From: Apostichopus japonicus
Lineage: Eukaryota; Echinodermata; Holothuroidea; Aspidochirotida; Stichopodidae
Assembly: GCF_037975245.1 (NCBI RefSeq)
Contig: NC_092569.1
Coordinates: 11,718,001 to 11,782,000 of the forward strand
Direction of reading: 5' to 3'
DNA: 64,000 nt
In this document: in pieces, positions 11,622 to 25,467 of the stretch
How positions within the stretch are numbered: the stretch's first letter is position 1
Layout: each line of letters opens with the position of its first letter
The notes under the pieces: model-generated
The model's database searches: none
What the model was told of the DNA's origin: nothing
What the model saw: only the letters and a program-made list of their open reading frames with translations
Position numbers and translations under genes: made by a program

Positions 11622-12735
11622 CCATACGTTAGTTACACACGTTGTGATGATCATTGGAACGAGGTGTACTTACATGTACTTGGTGGAAAATGAGTTCGAT
11701 TAGCCTAAACTAGAGGGTTGCTATATATCTTATGTATCCGTGCTTTTGATGCCGAACAGTAATGGTAACATACTGATGTTGTTGATCAGTCAATTTTATG
11801 CTCATCGCTCCCATATGAAGGATAAGATATTGTATTTCTTTGGTAAATTGAACCTATTGCGGCTCTCTGTTTCCATAGCACCGGTTGCCATAGTAATATT
11901 TAATGTCTCGTGGGTCATCTATGGCAGGGTGACCACCGTTCTGGGGGGAGGGGGTAAAATCTGTCCATATGTGTGTTTGCGTATCTGTTACATCAGCAGT
12001 TCTGTGTCAATGACTCCACCTAAACGGCTGGGTCGGTTTCTTGAAACTTGGTAGGAAGGTGCCCCATGATGAGAGTTCGTTTCTCTAAGAACGAAAGGTC
12101 AGATGTCAAAGGTATAATTAAGTGAAAAGGGTTTTGTGCTTTAACTCAAAGTGAAAACGTTGAATTGACAAGCAACGTTCGCAGGCATAGCTGAAATGTC
12201 AAGTTGTATCAAAATTTGTGGTTGCCGTAATGTTAACTGGGGCATGTGTCAAGGATATAGTTTGAATGAAAATTGCGTTTCCAAGTAAACGGCTGGCCCC
12301 GTTTTCTCCAAATTGTGTATGCAGCTATATGTAGTTTCCATGTTTATTGAGGTCAAGGTCAATGGTCAGTACACAAATTAGCAATTAATAGCTTTTTGCT
12401 TTAACTCTAACAGGCTGCATTGGATTAACCTGGAACCTTGACAGGTATAAGATGTCAGATGTCAGATAGTAATAAATTATATGGTTGCTATGGTGGCAAA
12501 ATTCAAACTTCAATTGTTGCTATCATTCCAACGGGAACCATTGAATCGACTTGCAACATTCACATATATGAGGAGTAAGTATGGCAAGTACTACCATATT
12601 ATATGGTTGCCATGGTAACTGAGATAAACGTCAAACTGAAGTCAGAAGTGAAGTAACGATAAGAAAGGTTTTAGCGTCGAATGTGCTAGATTGCTGAATT
12701 ATGTACATCTTAAACACAAGAAGGTAAAGCCACTT
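11622..12735. other. Unit-1-specific 1.1-kb segment
   Basis: Sequence present here but absent from unit 2, where the text passes from gagcaatttcca (about 55,882) directly to the cagcccacgcg block. It contains a G-run and no recognisable gene. It may be an insertion in unit 1 or a deletion in unit 2; I found no clear terminal repeats. Confidence 0.5.
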
Positions 12736-14300
12736 CACGCGCGCAGCAGCCCACGCGTGTTTTACACAACTATAGATTTCTTATTTGTTCGCTTACACTT
12801 AAGAATGATGCTAGCTTGTGTCCGCGGGTGCATTCGTTTGATTTGATTGATCGATTGGCAGTATTTGCAAGATGATTTCTTTAAGTTGGGTAGGAAGCTG
12901 CAACGTACTAGGGACTTATGAGTTTAAGACCTTTACAATGAACGTGAAAGGTCCATTGGAGGCTTGATTTCAAGAAAGTTTCTGTAATCTAATAAGAAAA
13001 GATGGAAGATATATCAGTCAGAAAATCATAGTCATAAGTTAATGTTGTAAAGTTAATTAAGTAACTGTCTTAAGATAGCTACCCCGCCCCACCCCCATCT
13101 CATCCCATCCCTTCAACATGACATCCCATCAGTTTGGAAGTCTTAAACGTTTAAAAAGACAATTTCATCATTTATAATGCACAACCCTGAAGTCTCCATT
13201 TTTCTCCAAAAATATACAGAATAAAGAATGGGAAAATAGCATGCTTAACTTTACACTTTATAGTACTGTCTGCAATACGTATATAAATTGCCAACATTTA
13301 TCATTGCGCTGGGACAGATCCCATGTGAAATAAACCTGTTATATCAAATGAAAGGAAATAATCAACAATCATGGTTGTTTACTTTTGGATTTGAAATGGA
13401 AATACATCCCAACCTTGACATATATCACAGATATATTGCAAAGTTAACTTAGTAAGTTTTGTAACGTAAATCACTTTGGATTGTCTACTTATGCCGCCGG
13501 TGGCTTTTCATGCAAGCAACTCGGGCGCATTTGTAAATGTTTTGTAACTTCTCCCAGGTACGGCGGATGTCCAAGAATACATTTCCTGACAGTATAGTGC
13601 AGCTCTGTCTGTTAAATAGCTCATCACAAGAACTGTTGTTTTCTAACAGATGAGGGCTCGTGTTATGCGCAAGGTACAACCAATCAAATTATTGCTGTTA
13701 CGACAGAATCATTTTCGTTACTTATACCTATGTATAACGTACTAGGCTATGTATAACTGAAGAAGCAACTGAAGAACGCATGGTAGTTGAGGGTCTCTGG
13801 ATAGTGTCTCCCAGTAAGATCAGCATCAGCATAGTTTAGGTAAGTCCTTTGAAAATGTAAAATCATTGATAAACGTATTTGACGTGACTATCGTAATGTT
13901 TATCTAATATTACGAGTACTAATTAGACATATTCGGCGTAAAGCTCACGTGGCGTAATTGACACAACTTGGCCAGTAGTTATTAATGTTGAGACAGCAGT
14001 TTGACGTGCTCCCTTTCCTTTTAACATTAATTTATGATATAATATATAATTTAAGAAATGATCTGGCATTAATTGATCATTGTAATGAATTTACTGGAAT
14101 TGTAGTTTTGACATAAAAGATGCAGATATTCGAGAACTGTGCTAGCGTAACTGTATCCAGAGTCTCAGTACAGTGTTGTTTTCATTGTATAACATTTCCC
14201 AGAAACAAGTCTGAATATTTTGGTAATATGCGTTCTCATTAGCACAGGATAGATCAAAATAAAGTATTCTGAGTGATTGTGTACCAAACTATAGGCCTAA
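12736..14300. other. Shared duplication sequence without a recognised gene
   Basis: This stretch matches 55,890-57,560 at high similarity (for example atgccgccggtggctttt at 13,491 and 56,761). No open frame in it shows a domain or conserved protein, so it is treated as intergenic. Confidence 0.5.
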
Positions 14301-14316
14301 TCGGTAGATTGTGTAA

Positions 14317-14515
14317 TTAACGCAGTGCGCTCGTTTTGCGTTATTGAAGCAGTGCGTTCTTTTTGCGTTATTGACGCAATGCGTTCCTTTTGCGTTATTA
14401 AAGCAGTGCGTTCTTTTTGCGTTAGTGACGCAATGCGCTCGTTTTGCGTTATTGGCGCAGTGTTTTCGTTTTGCGTTATTGACGCAGTGCATTAGTTTTG
14501 CGTTATTGACTCAGT
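14317..14515. repeat. 27-bp minisatellite (gcgttattgacgcaatgcg)
   Basis: About seven tandem 27-bp units of the form gcagtgcgttcttttt followed by gcgttattgac. The 27-bp period keeps frame, so it produces spurious open frames with 9-residue repeats on both strands. The homologous array in unit 2 is at 57,578-57,775. Confidence 0.85.
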
Positions 14516-15387
14516 TCTTGTATATTGCGTCTTTTATTCAGTGCTTCCAAATTGCTGGCGTCAATTATTGTACTGAACTAGTTACTTTAAGTTAAGGATG
14601 AATATGAACACCCAACTAACTTTCAGTGTACTAGTCTGTTGCTATAACTTAGACATCATTACGTTTGTACGTTGATTCTGTATTGTGATTGCATTGAATT
14701 GTTGAGGCCAATCACATTGAAAATCAGATTGATAATCCCACCTCATGAAAAATTCAAGACCTATAAATCCACTGTCTTCATCTTTTTCTGTGCTTTCTTG
14801 GGAAAGAGAGGACAAAGGAAACAGAGAATTTTTAAAGAAGTATAAATGACAATTATACCAAAAATATACAGGTGTGTGTGTTGAGGGGGGGGGAGTGGAG
14901 AAAAACACCACCTCTGGCTGTACTACCGTAAAGAAAACAACACAACTTTCAAGACACTGTTTGTGTCCGAATCTACATACAACAATATAGGAACTGTCAC
15001 TACGTTTGGGCGATACTTCAACCTTCCACACCACACTGTATTACACGGAATCGCATTGCAACAGTTCGCCCTAAGAAGTACGTGAATGTATAACATCGCT
15101 CCATTCCACTTCATTTTCTCAAGGTTAAGAATTGAATTATTAAACCAACCTTCACCTCCAAGCTTCCTTTTCACGACCTGTTCCCCTTCCTCCAGCCCTC
15201 TTCTCTTCGAGACACATCGTGCCCATCCATATTCACATGTTTCTTCTTCCTAACCCTTTTGTTCTTAATAAGTTTCAACACCATTTCATTGTTTCACTCT
15301 TCTGCACAATTAATATCGTAAGTCCTTTCACCTCTTGTCATTTTTTGGGTGTAAGTTTACATTATGCATTGTCAAATTGTCCAGCTA

Positions 15388-15392
15388 TATAA

Positions 15393-15457
<65 letters not shown>

Positions 15458-15477
15458 CATATAAATATATATCTATA
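15388..15477. repeat. (AT)n microsatellite
   Basis: Long AT run ending in degenerate at/ct repeats. Equivalent to the run at 58,997-59,099 in unit 2. Confidence 0.9.
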
Positions 15478-15586
15478 TAGGAATAACGGTAAAACTGTTA
15501 AACAACTATGCTGCTTTTAGAGAAAGGCTGGATCTCGAGTGAGATTCAATAATAAAATTGGTGAAGAGTTAGAAGTAAAACAGCCA

Positions 15587-15693
<107 letters not shown>

Positions 15694-16150
15694 CATAAAT
15701 ATAGACACACAACACATATCTATATATATCATATATATATATACACACAATAGCAGCTTAACTTCTCATTCATCACCAGTCGCTTTGACTTTTATTGCAA
15801 TTTGACAAAGATATTTTTTTTTATATCAGCTTACGTACAAGCACACTGAAGAGCTCCTCAAGTATGAGTCTGGTAGGCTGGAATGAGTACTTGTTTATCT
15901 TTAGTTCCTGGTGTCTCTTCTCGTTTTGTTGTTAAACAGAAACTCTAGGACGACGGATGAAGTGGACTCCCTACCTTCTTGGAAATTAATAAATATATCA
16001 CGTAAATGAATCTGGTGAATATATTAAACCTTCCTTCTTGAAAACATAATAATTTCTCATATACGGGACAAACAACGTCACTGAACGTTAGATTCGCTGT
16101 CTACCTGGAAGAGCATACTCGGACTCCGAGGAACTATAGCCATAAGAACA

Positions 16151-16220
16151 ATGAATGAAACGAAATATATTAAACTTTTACTGATTATGATGATCCTCTG
16201 TGATGTTGGCCAAGCAGGAA
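16151..16220 (+). CDS. FREP B exon 1, signal peptide
   Basis: MNETKYIKLLLIMMILCDVG and GQAG, near-identical to the exon at 1302 and also 70 nt with a gtaagt donor in phase 1. The upstream 350 bp are also conserved with unit 1 and probably hold the promoter, though I see no convincing TATA box. This could start the gene whose later exons lie at 47-53 kb. Confidence 0.75.
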
Positions 16221-16253
16221 GTAAGTGAACCTTTCATGAGTTTTATTTAAGAA

Positions 16254-16701
<448 letters not shown>

Positions 16702-16703
<2 letters not shown>

Positions 16704-16871
16704 GAATTACGAACTTCCTCACCGGTTTCGAATCTCTATACATACAATCAGCGTCCATAGCCAAGTGGTGAGGGTGTCCGCGTACAAAGCGGGAGGCCCG
16801 GGTTCGAATCCCGGTGGAGGCTGGAAGCTTATTTACTGTTCTGGATTTTCCCTTCTCATTATGTTTTCAAT

Positions 16872-16936
<65 letters not shown>
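16702..16936 (+). repeat. tRNA-derived SINE-like repeat with (TA)n tail, copy 2
   Basis: A second copy in tandem, with a 251-bp period (gcgtccatagcc recurs 251 bp after the first), again ending in a (TA)n tail. The two copies are almost identical, which points to a recent local duplication rather than two insertions. Confidence 0.7.
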
Positions 16937-16941
<5 letters not shown>

Positions 16942-17345
16942 TATCATTACTCCCACTTTGTGCGGACACCCTAACCAACTATATAGGATATATGGCCACT
17001 GGTTGGATATCCAGAGGTTCGAAACCGGTAAAGAATGCTAGTCCTATATAAGTTGCATACTCTCCACACGTTATCGGTCGTCAGTACGTAGTACCATTGT
17101 AGTAAAATATTCAACTCAAGTGAACTTGTAAACTCTATTCCAGCTTTTCATTAAAACCATGTTCAAATACAAAAGAAAACAGTAAATGTTTTCTGCACCT
17201 CTAACCTTCCTCTAGATATAACATTTGTACTTTCATTTTGGTGAAAAAGACCTCGTTCACTAAATTATCTCTTTTTACTCTACCTTTTTAGTGTTAAGAT
17301 ACCATAAACTATTTATTTTTTATTTTATTTTATTCGTGTATGCAG

Positions 17346-17411
17346 AATTATGTGATTTTGCTGCAAAGTTTCCATGTAAAGTAAAACACTGCTTGTCGTA
17401 TCAAGAGGAAG
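17346..17411 (+). CDS. FREP B exon 2, 66-nt Cys mini-module
   Basis: Flanked by a tgcag acceptor and gtaaat donor, phase 1 on both sides, encoding KLCDFAAKFPCKVKHCLSYQ plus EE. It aligns codon for codon with the exon at 2192. Confidence 0.75.
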
Positions 17412-17707
17412 GTAAATTTCTTGCAGTTTACAATGACTAAAACAAAAGAAACAGCTAGAAAGGTGTTATAATCATTTCTAACTTATAAGAGATATTTTTT
17501 ATCTCAGTATATTAAATATATTTGGTTTGATCGGTAAACAATATGCAAGCATATTCCTGATACTCTAGAAATTCTCCAGCCACCCTAATATTAGAAGATT
17601 GCAAATGCAGTGAAAAAGTTTCAGCTACTTAGTTTTGTTGTTTCCTCAAGGTGGTGTCATTAGAAAGAGCGCCACCTTCTCCACACCCTCACTGTCTGTC
17701 AGTTTTA

Positions 17708-18174
17708 GGTGGCATACTCCTATTAGAGTCTATATCAATCCGCTCGATTGTTCTCCTTCAGGAAAAGAGCCGAAAAGCAGCGGGAGAACATCTTTTGTGA
17801 CCTGTTATTAATCATAATCTAGTTTTTTGTGGCTTGCATGTTGAAGAGCATGAATGGAAGTACATGTGGTGAGAAAATTGGGTCAATTGAGGCAATTTTA
17901 GACCCCTTTAGGCCTCCCGGGAGCAGCGTAGGAAATTTTTTTACCACTGAGTGAAGAGGTTTGTTTACAAGTGACGAAAACTTCCGGCTCGGATAGCAAA
18001 AAATCTACATGGTCATGGTACGGAAAATTGATGGTGCCATGAAAGGCCAACTTGTCAGCTATCCGGTGATGGGTAGCGTTTAGCTAGTGAAATCTTCTAT
18101 CTAGACTTAGAGACAACATTACTTTTGTGATTTAGTGTGTAAGTCAATGGGGCTTTTAATGGGCGTATGCTACC
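17708..18174. mobile_element. MITE, 467 bp, in a FREP B intron
   Basis: Imperfect terminal inverted repeats: left GGTGGCATACTCC, right (complement) GGTAGCATACGCC. The flanking duplication is TTTA (17,704-17,707 and 18,175-18,178). The paralogous intron at 47,030 reads cttttactgtttctc without the insert, so this is a filled site beside its empty counterpart. No coding capacity. Superfamily not determined. Confidence 0.75.
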
Positions 18175-18193
18175 TTTAACTGTTTCTCTACAG

Positions 18194-18259
18194 AGTCACG
18201 TGACTTTGCTAAGAGGCTGACAAGAATAGAAAAACACTGCTTGTCCTATAAAGACGAGG
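18194..18259 (+). CDS. FREP B exon 2b, second 66-nt module
   Basis: A ctacag acceptor, 66 nt, and a gtaaac donor; phase 1-1. It encodes SRDFAKRLTRIEKHCLSYKD plus E, related to exon 2 in its second half (KHCLSY) but without the first two cysteines. In unit 1 this exon is only a remnant (about 2555-2600), with the acceptor and core missing. Confidence 0.65.
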
Positions 18260-18701
18260 GTAAACAGTTCGAATATGTGGAATGACCAAAAGCGAAGTCA
18301 GCTAAGAAGATATTTTTGTAAATAATAATTGTTAAAAGCTGTCAGGTATTTAACTTATTACTTTACTTTTTAATCGAGCGAAAAAGGAATTTATGGATAT
18401 TTCTTCTGTTTCATGATCGTTTCAGACATCCTATTTCTTTTTCATTAAAAGAGACAAACTTAAGAGGAACTGATTAATTGAAATGCTTGAAATACCAACA
18501 TCTTTGCTCCGATTTTTCAAGTTGCAATATCACTTTCACACAAGAAATTCTTTTGTGAATGTTGCAATTTTCACGTTAATGTTTCCTAAGTTGTTAAAGT
18601 ATATTCCAACCACGCTCCGTTTGGTCAGACTCATTTAACTTCTGAATTATTACCCCAAAAAATGTTTAGTAAATCACTCAGTTTCACAGTCATCTTGTTC
18701 A

Positions 18702-20187
18702 TTAACTCAATGGTCGAATATTTACCTCAACGAATTGGACGTTGCAGTAATTACTATAATAAGAGCATATCATTTCACCGTTGCCCCGATTGTACACACC
18801 GTTGAGGTATTCATAAGTACAAAGTGACTTGAAGCAGCTGTTGTATTGAAAATAACAGCAATAGCTATAACTATAGTAATCACACCAAATTAGCATAGTG
18901 CCATCAGCCGCTTCTGTGGTTCTCTGCGCAGTTGAATCTACCACATGCGTCATTGTCTCTGTCATGCGTGCTGAATTGTTTTTCACTGTTAAAATATAAA
19001 TGAAAACATGTGAAGCAAAGCAACAAGAACCATTAGTGGTTAATACTTGGCCATTAAATAATAGTTTAAGTATCTTGATATATTGCACAATGTTGTTGGG
19101 ACATTATCCATGTCTCGGGTTGTCCTTGTCTATAACACGATGTATGGCTCTGCTTGGTATAATTATTTCACAGATGTTATATAAGAAACATTATGACGCT
19201 TATAGTATAGGTGTTCACTACTAACTAGCCCAACATATTTAATTCTCTTTAACTGGTTCATTGGAGATATATGATCGTAATTCTCTTTCATAATATGTCC
19301 TGTTCTTAGGGTGATGCTTCTTCATTTTTCAGCATACTTTATTTTTCATTTGCTAGTTGGACCGACTATCTTCATGTTGTGTCTTTGATGCCAACGGTAT
19401 CCATTGATAGGGTGATAGTATAAATATCTCACACTATACGGTCTCTTTAAAGTAACGGGCCCTGATGGGACGAGATAGTTGCAATTGATTTTTAAAGAAA
19501 TCTCGAGATCAGTGACTTTAATCACGTTCGAAACAAAACCTTATTTGTTCTTTCAAGATTATAAAACCAGAACTGGTGAAATTAAAAAGGTTAAAAATTA
19601 AAAATGTGTATGATTTAAGAGAGGGACAAATAAACAGCACATTGTATTTCAATTCAATTTTACATTTATTTCTCATATGTTTGTACAAGATTAATACAAA
19701 CATTATTATATAGAGCATAGTTGCGAAATGAGGGGGGGGGGGGGGGGGGTTGTTACACCGAACCTTCTTTGTCAGGGTTTCTGATCCAGTCTATAGGTAA
19801 TATTTTACATCAAGGTGTGAAGAAACCGTAACGACCATTTTTTTCAAGAAGTTTATTGTGAGCAAAATAGTAACTTTAACTGTAACTATTATCGATGGCA
19901 AGCCGCAAATATCGAAAATGCAACAAACCTGTATTCCCACTGAGACTGCCCAGTTGATTCATTTTGTAGTTGTTGCTTTCAGATTCTATTCGAAACTGGA
20001 TATTTAGCATATTCAGCCGATTTATTAGAAGTAGTGATGTCAAAGCGAAGCTTGTAGTTTCTCTGGTTCGTCAAGTAATGAAGCTTTTCATTCCTAACCA
20101 TAAGTTCTCGCTGTCACCAAACACTTCTTTGTACGCAGTCCAGTTTTGATAAAAACTAATAGAGTTATCGGTACGACGTTGAAACAC
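18702..20187 (-). pseudogene. Fibrinogen-related pseudogene on the minus strand, two exons
   Basis: An exon 5-type piece at 20,187-19,929 follows a ttttcag acceptor and starts VFQRRTDNSISFYQNW. It has at least two frameshifts, one within the LG(N)EKLHYLTNQ stretch and one before FRIESESNNY. An exon 6-type piece at 18,985-18,702 reads FSTHDRDND, then a TGA (18,904-18,906) where the conserved Trp belongs, and a further frame change before the end VNIRPLS. Both exons are more diverged from A and C than those are from each other, so this is a separate, older paralog. Upstream exons were not found. Confidence 0.75.
19205..19928. other. Intron of the minus-strand FREP pseudogene and flanking sequence
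   Basis: No gene seen. Holds an 18-bp run of G at about 19,732-19,749 and otherwise AT-rich unique-looking sequence. Confidence 0.4.
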
Positions 20188-20199
20188 CTGAAAAGATAG

Positions 20200-23100
20200 G
20201 GGATACAAAATCATGAAAGAAAGATAAATATGGGAGTATAGTTGAAACATGCTAACAGACGTGGAGATAAGAGCAGTTTAGCATTGAAATATCATGATTT
20301 TTCGTTGTTGATATTTTTATGTAGCAACCTCCGTCTTCGGAATGCGGTATGCTAAGTGCGACGTCAAAGAAAGGGTGTAATTTAAATCAAAGTGCCCATT
20401 AAGCATAATTAAAGTGAGTTCTTCTATTATCACATGATATCAGTACTGCGTGTGTTATGCTACGGGACGTACATAGAATCGTGCCTGTTGGTTCAGTATA
20501 GTGACTGCAGCAGTTGGTTCCTGGGATTCTTGCACTGTCTTAATTAATTATAGTAAACAGTAAAGGATTGCATAATTTTAAATGCTGTAAAGTGAGTTAA
20601 ATTAAATGGAAATAGAATTGTGTTGAATTAAGCCCTCTTTCTGGTTATTTTGCACTACAGTTTGGACTATAGACATACATATCTTGTTTCGCAAGAAAGT
20701 GAATATCATTAACAACACAAATAAATGAGTTAACAACTTAATTTTTAACGTTTACCCCTGTAACCAGATAATAATATGTCCGTGTATCATAATTTACAAA
20801 TCGAGTGGTCTTCGTCATGATGTTATCTTAACAGACCACACTGTAGATAAGCGGATGTTTAAAAAGGCTATCCTTATAGAAATAATGTTGCTAATAATGC
20901 GAAAATTGTAACCAATAACAAATAAAACAACATAGACGAGACGAAACGAAACGTCAAAACATAACTTTAGTCATTGGTATCAGTTCTCGTACTGGAAACC
21001 CGAGTCAATATATGCTCTACATGTTACAATATGAGGAACGTTGTCTCGCTATGATGGCCAGTTTTGTGGTATAACTTTAGATAACTAATCCACTTGCCAG
21101 TTTTGTGACGTTCTTTTCCTGGTAAAAATATCTAGAACTAGACTTCAGCTCTGACAAGAACTATAACGTAACCAGTCAGTCAATAACAAATAATGTGCTG
21201 TGTAACGACTGCGCAAATTAAACCAAGATATGGGTATGGCGTTAGGGAATATTTGAAGTCTATAATTAAATTTAAAAAAAGCAAACGGTTGTTTTTTCAA
21301 CGACATTTGATGATATTATATTTGGATGACTGGTGTATACATTCTCCCGTACATTGCGACACCCCCATTTGATCGCTAACAGCAGATGAATCGATTTTTT
21401 GGATAGTCTGCCTAACTTATCACGCGATAACAGTTAGCCTAACATCAGACTTAGCATTGAGTCTGCACTAAAGTTTCGGATCAGTCTACGATTAAAAGAG
21501 GTCAACTTTACACGTTAACAAACCCAAATATTGTACGCAAACTACAGTATACGCTGTATTATATATCTTATAGATCAAAGGGTGATGAAACACTCAAACT
21601 CGGCTATTAAGTAACATAGGATTGTCATTAATCAATAGCCTTAGGAAATGTAAACACAGCATATATCTATATACCACTTGGTGACTATAATATCACAACA
21701 ACTCCAAATAGACATATGTTAGTAAAAAATATAGATAGGCCCATTGATAGTTTATATTTTCCAATCAACTAACAGTTATCTAGACCGCGACATAATGTAG
21801 GGATGGGAAATTATTTAATTATTCAAGCAGCTCAAAGCACCATAAAAGTGAATTAATCTCGAAGAATCCTTGCTCGAAATTTGCAAGATTTGGTGAAAGC
21901 TGCCTTTCTCACGCTGCTCTGATTTCACAAGGTTGAGAATATAAGCCATTAGCAAATCTTCAAAACTGCTGCCATTTGTCTACGAATGATTTGATATAGA
22001 AAAGTGGAATTCTACATAGTTAACCGAACAGAAACAAACTTAGAACAGAACAGAATGTACCCTATGTATGTAGGCCCAAACCTATCGACCAAGACAGCCT
22101 GACAACTCTACGGGAGACTTAAAAAAGTCTAAACATATTGTTATTTTGTTTAATAATAAAATAGAAAGAAAACGGCATAAATAATTCTTATAATCATGAC
22201 AAAATAGATACTTCCGGCTTCCGTCGTATCGATGATGATTGGTGCCAAATTAAAAAAAAAACCAAACAATTTAATTCTCTGTTCTAAGTTGACCGCTCTA
22301 CTTGTCATTGATGTTCTCCGTTAGGCTTTGATTGACCTAGTTGAATGCTGTGATGTCTTTAATATAGACTACGTAACTTTGTCTCAACAATATATATATA
22401 TATATATATGTATTTAATTTAAAGCTGCTTAGACGAATCGAATAAGACCAACATCAGAGCACGAGATGAACAATATCATGATTACGTCATTGCCGGAAGA
22501 TCAGCTTTTGTCACTTAGGTTTACATTTAGTTATCTTCATTAGAATTAGACAATAAATCAATCTTCCAGCAATATGAAACGTATACTTATACAGGGGATA
22601 AAACTTGGCGTATAGCGTCTCCCTCTCTATTCAGTAAATACATATTCAATGCAGTTTATTTGATACTTGATAACATTTTATTTATTTCCAGGTAAAGCAG
22701 ACGCGCAATTGTTACCAGAAAGACTCTTTATGAATTCGAAAAGTAATAAAAAAAGATACTGAATGTTCATAAAATATCACTGAAACGCATATGCTCCTTA
22801 TTTGGAGCAATGAATGGAGTTGAAGTGTAAGCATTGTTATTACTATGAAGAGAGAGACTGGTTATTTACCTACCTTACTGTAGATATATTAATGATAAAA
22901 TTGGTTGAAGCAAATCATTAAAAAGAAAATTGACTGGGAAGTTTAATGACCATTTTTCAATGAGCACTATATTTTTCTTTGCACTTTCAAGTTCATTCTT
23001 ATTAAAAAAATATCAGTTTACCAATATAATGTACATAAAAAATTGGTTCAAAATGTTGGTTACAAGCCTTGGAAATCAAGATTTATCAATTTCAATTAAA

Positions 23101-24380
23101 TGTTTGAATATGACAATATGTCAAATGGCATGTATTAATGAAGTAGTGCAATTGGTATTCTACCTAACACAGTAACTGTGGATATTGATCTCTTACTTTA
23201 GTTTTTTCTATAGTTTCAGTCTTCATAAATGTCATTCAATTATGCTGACGATTGTGCTATTTGCATAAATGATGCCTTATTTTTTGACGGCGGGGTATAT
23301 TGTGGGGTAGGTTGCTATAAGTAACTTCCAGTTAATTGGTTAAAATAATCACTGCATTAAGTTAGTAATATTTTGTAGACCTCTTTGAAGATACAACGAG
23401 AAAAAATAAACTAAATTTGATACTTTTTCACTAACACAACAATGTAGTATTTTTGTCATAATCAATAACCTACTGTCGCGAACGAGTGTTGTACCTAGTA
23501 ACTAGTCTCAATTAGCATATAAGGTACATATTTCGACTGAATAACAGAACTTTTCGCCTGACAAGACATGTTGCGAGTTCTGGTGGTAACACTGTCGAAT
23601 ATCAATATAATTTTATGTATGGAAAGAATTACATTGAAAGGTTCAACATAAAATATTATGTTGTGAAAGTTACGTCATTCTATGTTCAACAAGAAACAAA
23701 TGGAAGTAAGAGCCAGTAAAAGCTTCAGATGTCGGTACACCCTGTGGTTATCTTGCAATGGTAGTCCCCGTAACTACAGTTTGGTAACAGCCGTGCTTTT
23801 TTTTCCCGTTCTCTCCTGTCGTGTGCTTTCATTACCTTTGTCTGAAGTACTCTGGTCTTCAGTCTGTTTAGCAACAACAACAAGTCACCAAGCGGATTTG
23901 TACTATACATTTAAAGTGTAGAAATAAATATATGCTAGTTATATTGCTATTGTTCTGTCACAGTACTACTAATACAATATGTGATATTTTTAATTCACTA
24001 ATTCACGTATCACCTCTGTAAATTGAGTAGCATACCTATAAGGTATGATGGGTCGATAATCGTGTGACACCAGTCATGGTTACATTTTCCAGAAATGACA
24101 ATCAAACCCAGGAGGTTCAATACTTTATCCACTGCCTGAACCGCTATAACACGGTTAATGCACAAATACTCATCATAACACCATTAGTGGGGGGGGGGGG
24201 GCCGTGCATGTGTAATTATCTCTTTTCATTTCAAATTGATGCAAAAGTTTCGTTTTAAGTACCAATTTGTAGGTAAGGCTCTGTAGAACAATATTTTGTC
24301 GAGTGTCAAGCACTCACATCAACATTTGGGGCTTTTTGGGGGGTGGGGGTTCCCGACCCCCACCGCGGCCTATGTGAAAT
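20200..24380. other. Gene-poor stretch, nothing recognised
   Basis: About 4.2 kb of AT-rich sequence with a short (TA)n at 22,389-22,410 and a G-run near 24,190. The open frames present (for example near 22,930 and 23,682) have no recognisable domain, signal or codon pattern and are treated as chance. Confidence 0.4.
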
Positions 24381-24746
24381 ATGAAAACTATTTTAACTTT
24401 TGATTGGAATATCCGATCTCAGCATTTGAGGTATTCATGGATACAGGATCAAGAGAAGCAGATTGTCCTTTAGTCATATTGCTCATAGAAGCAATAATTT
24501 TGCCAGTATAGGCGCATAACCAAAAAAATAGACCAAGGGTCACAGGTCCAATAAGCTGAAACATATAATTGTTTTGTAATAACCTGACAGTTATACTTGT
24601 ACCCAATGATACAGTGATGTTTTCATCCATCTTTTAACAGTTCTATAATATGATGGTGAGTAACTGCTGGATAATTTCTTGAATAACTTCTTGAACAATA
24701 GTTTTATTAAAAAAGTTTCAAACAAATTGACCAGATAGGCCTATAC

Positions 24747-24873
24747 ATGCCAGTATTGGAAATTGTTCTGGTACAGCTACTTCTCGCATTTGCACTTGCA
24801 CAGACAAGTGCACCTCAACCTTGTCCTCATGCATGTGCACCGGAGTTGAGAGACCCTTCGGATGACAACGCAG
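24747..24873 (+). CDS. Candidate first exon of a secreted protein
   Basis: MPVLEIVLVQLLLAFALAQT is a good signal peptide, followed by a short segment with CPHAC. A gtgggt donor at 24,874 would end the exon in phase 1, as in the FREP first exons, but the sequence is not related to theirs. I found no matching next exon. Without RNA evidence this is a candidate only. Confidence 0.3.
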
Positions 24874-25173
24874 GTGGGTATGGGAAAGATTCAATGCGAA
24901 AAAAACAAACCGAATTTGCAGCCTGTTTTAATTTTCAGCATACTCAAAACATCAATATTTCAACTCCAGTTTATTCCTCACACATAAATAGCTTAAACCC
25001 TTTATATTTACCCTGTGACGTATTTAGAGAGGGGCTAGGACACCATAGCCCCTACCCCCAATCTCCCAGTAACAAATTCTAAAACATCAAAATTATATAC
25101 TATTTTTCTCGTGGACCCCACAGGATCTTTGCCTCAGTACCTCACCAGGGACCCTTGACCACACACCAATAGG

Positions 25174-25467
25174 CAGTGGTGTTACTAGGATCGGGGTCCC
25201 AAATGGGTCTTTTGCGTGACAGGGGGCATGTTGGGTGACAGGGAGCCCGGCGGTGTGTATTAATAAAAGAATACGACCCCCACTATTTTCAAACAAAACA
25301 TTACGCAAAGCAAAATGAAAATAAAAGGTCTCCAGAATTCCAGAATATAAATTAGAATTAATTCGATGGAAAATGCAAAATACTTTCGGACAAAAGTTTG
25401 ACACTTTCATAAGGGGACCGGTGACACTGACTGCACCAGAGCCCTTATGCTTCTTGATACGCCACTG
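25174..25467. mobile_element. Small hAT-like MITE, 294 bp
   Basis: Ends CAGTGGTGTTACTAGG and, complemented from the right, CAGTGGCGTATCAAG. Flanked by ccaatagg and acaatagg, an 8-bp target duplication with one mismatch. An 8-bp duplication with a CAGTGGCG-type end is characteristic of hAT elements. No coding sequence. Confidence 0.6.
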
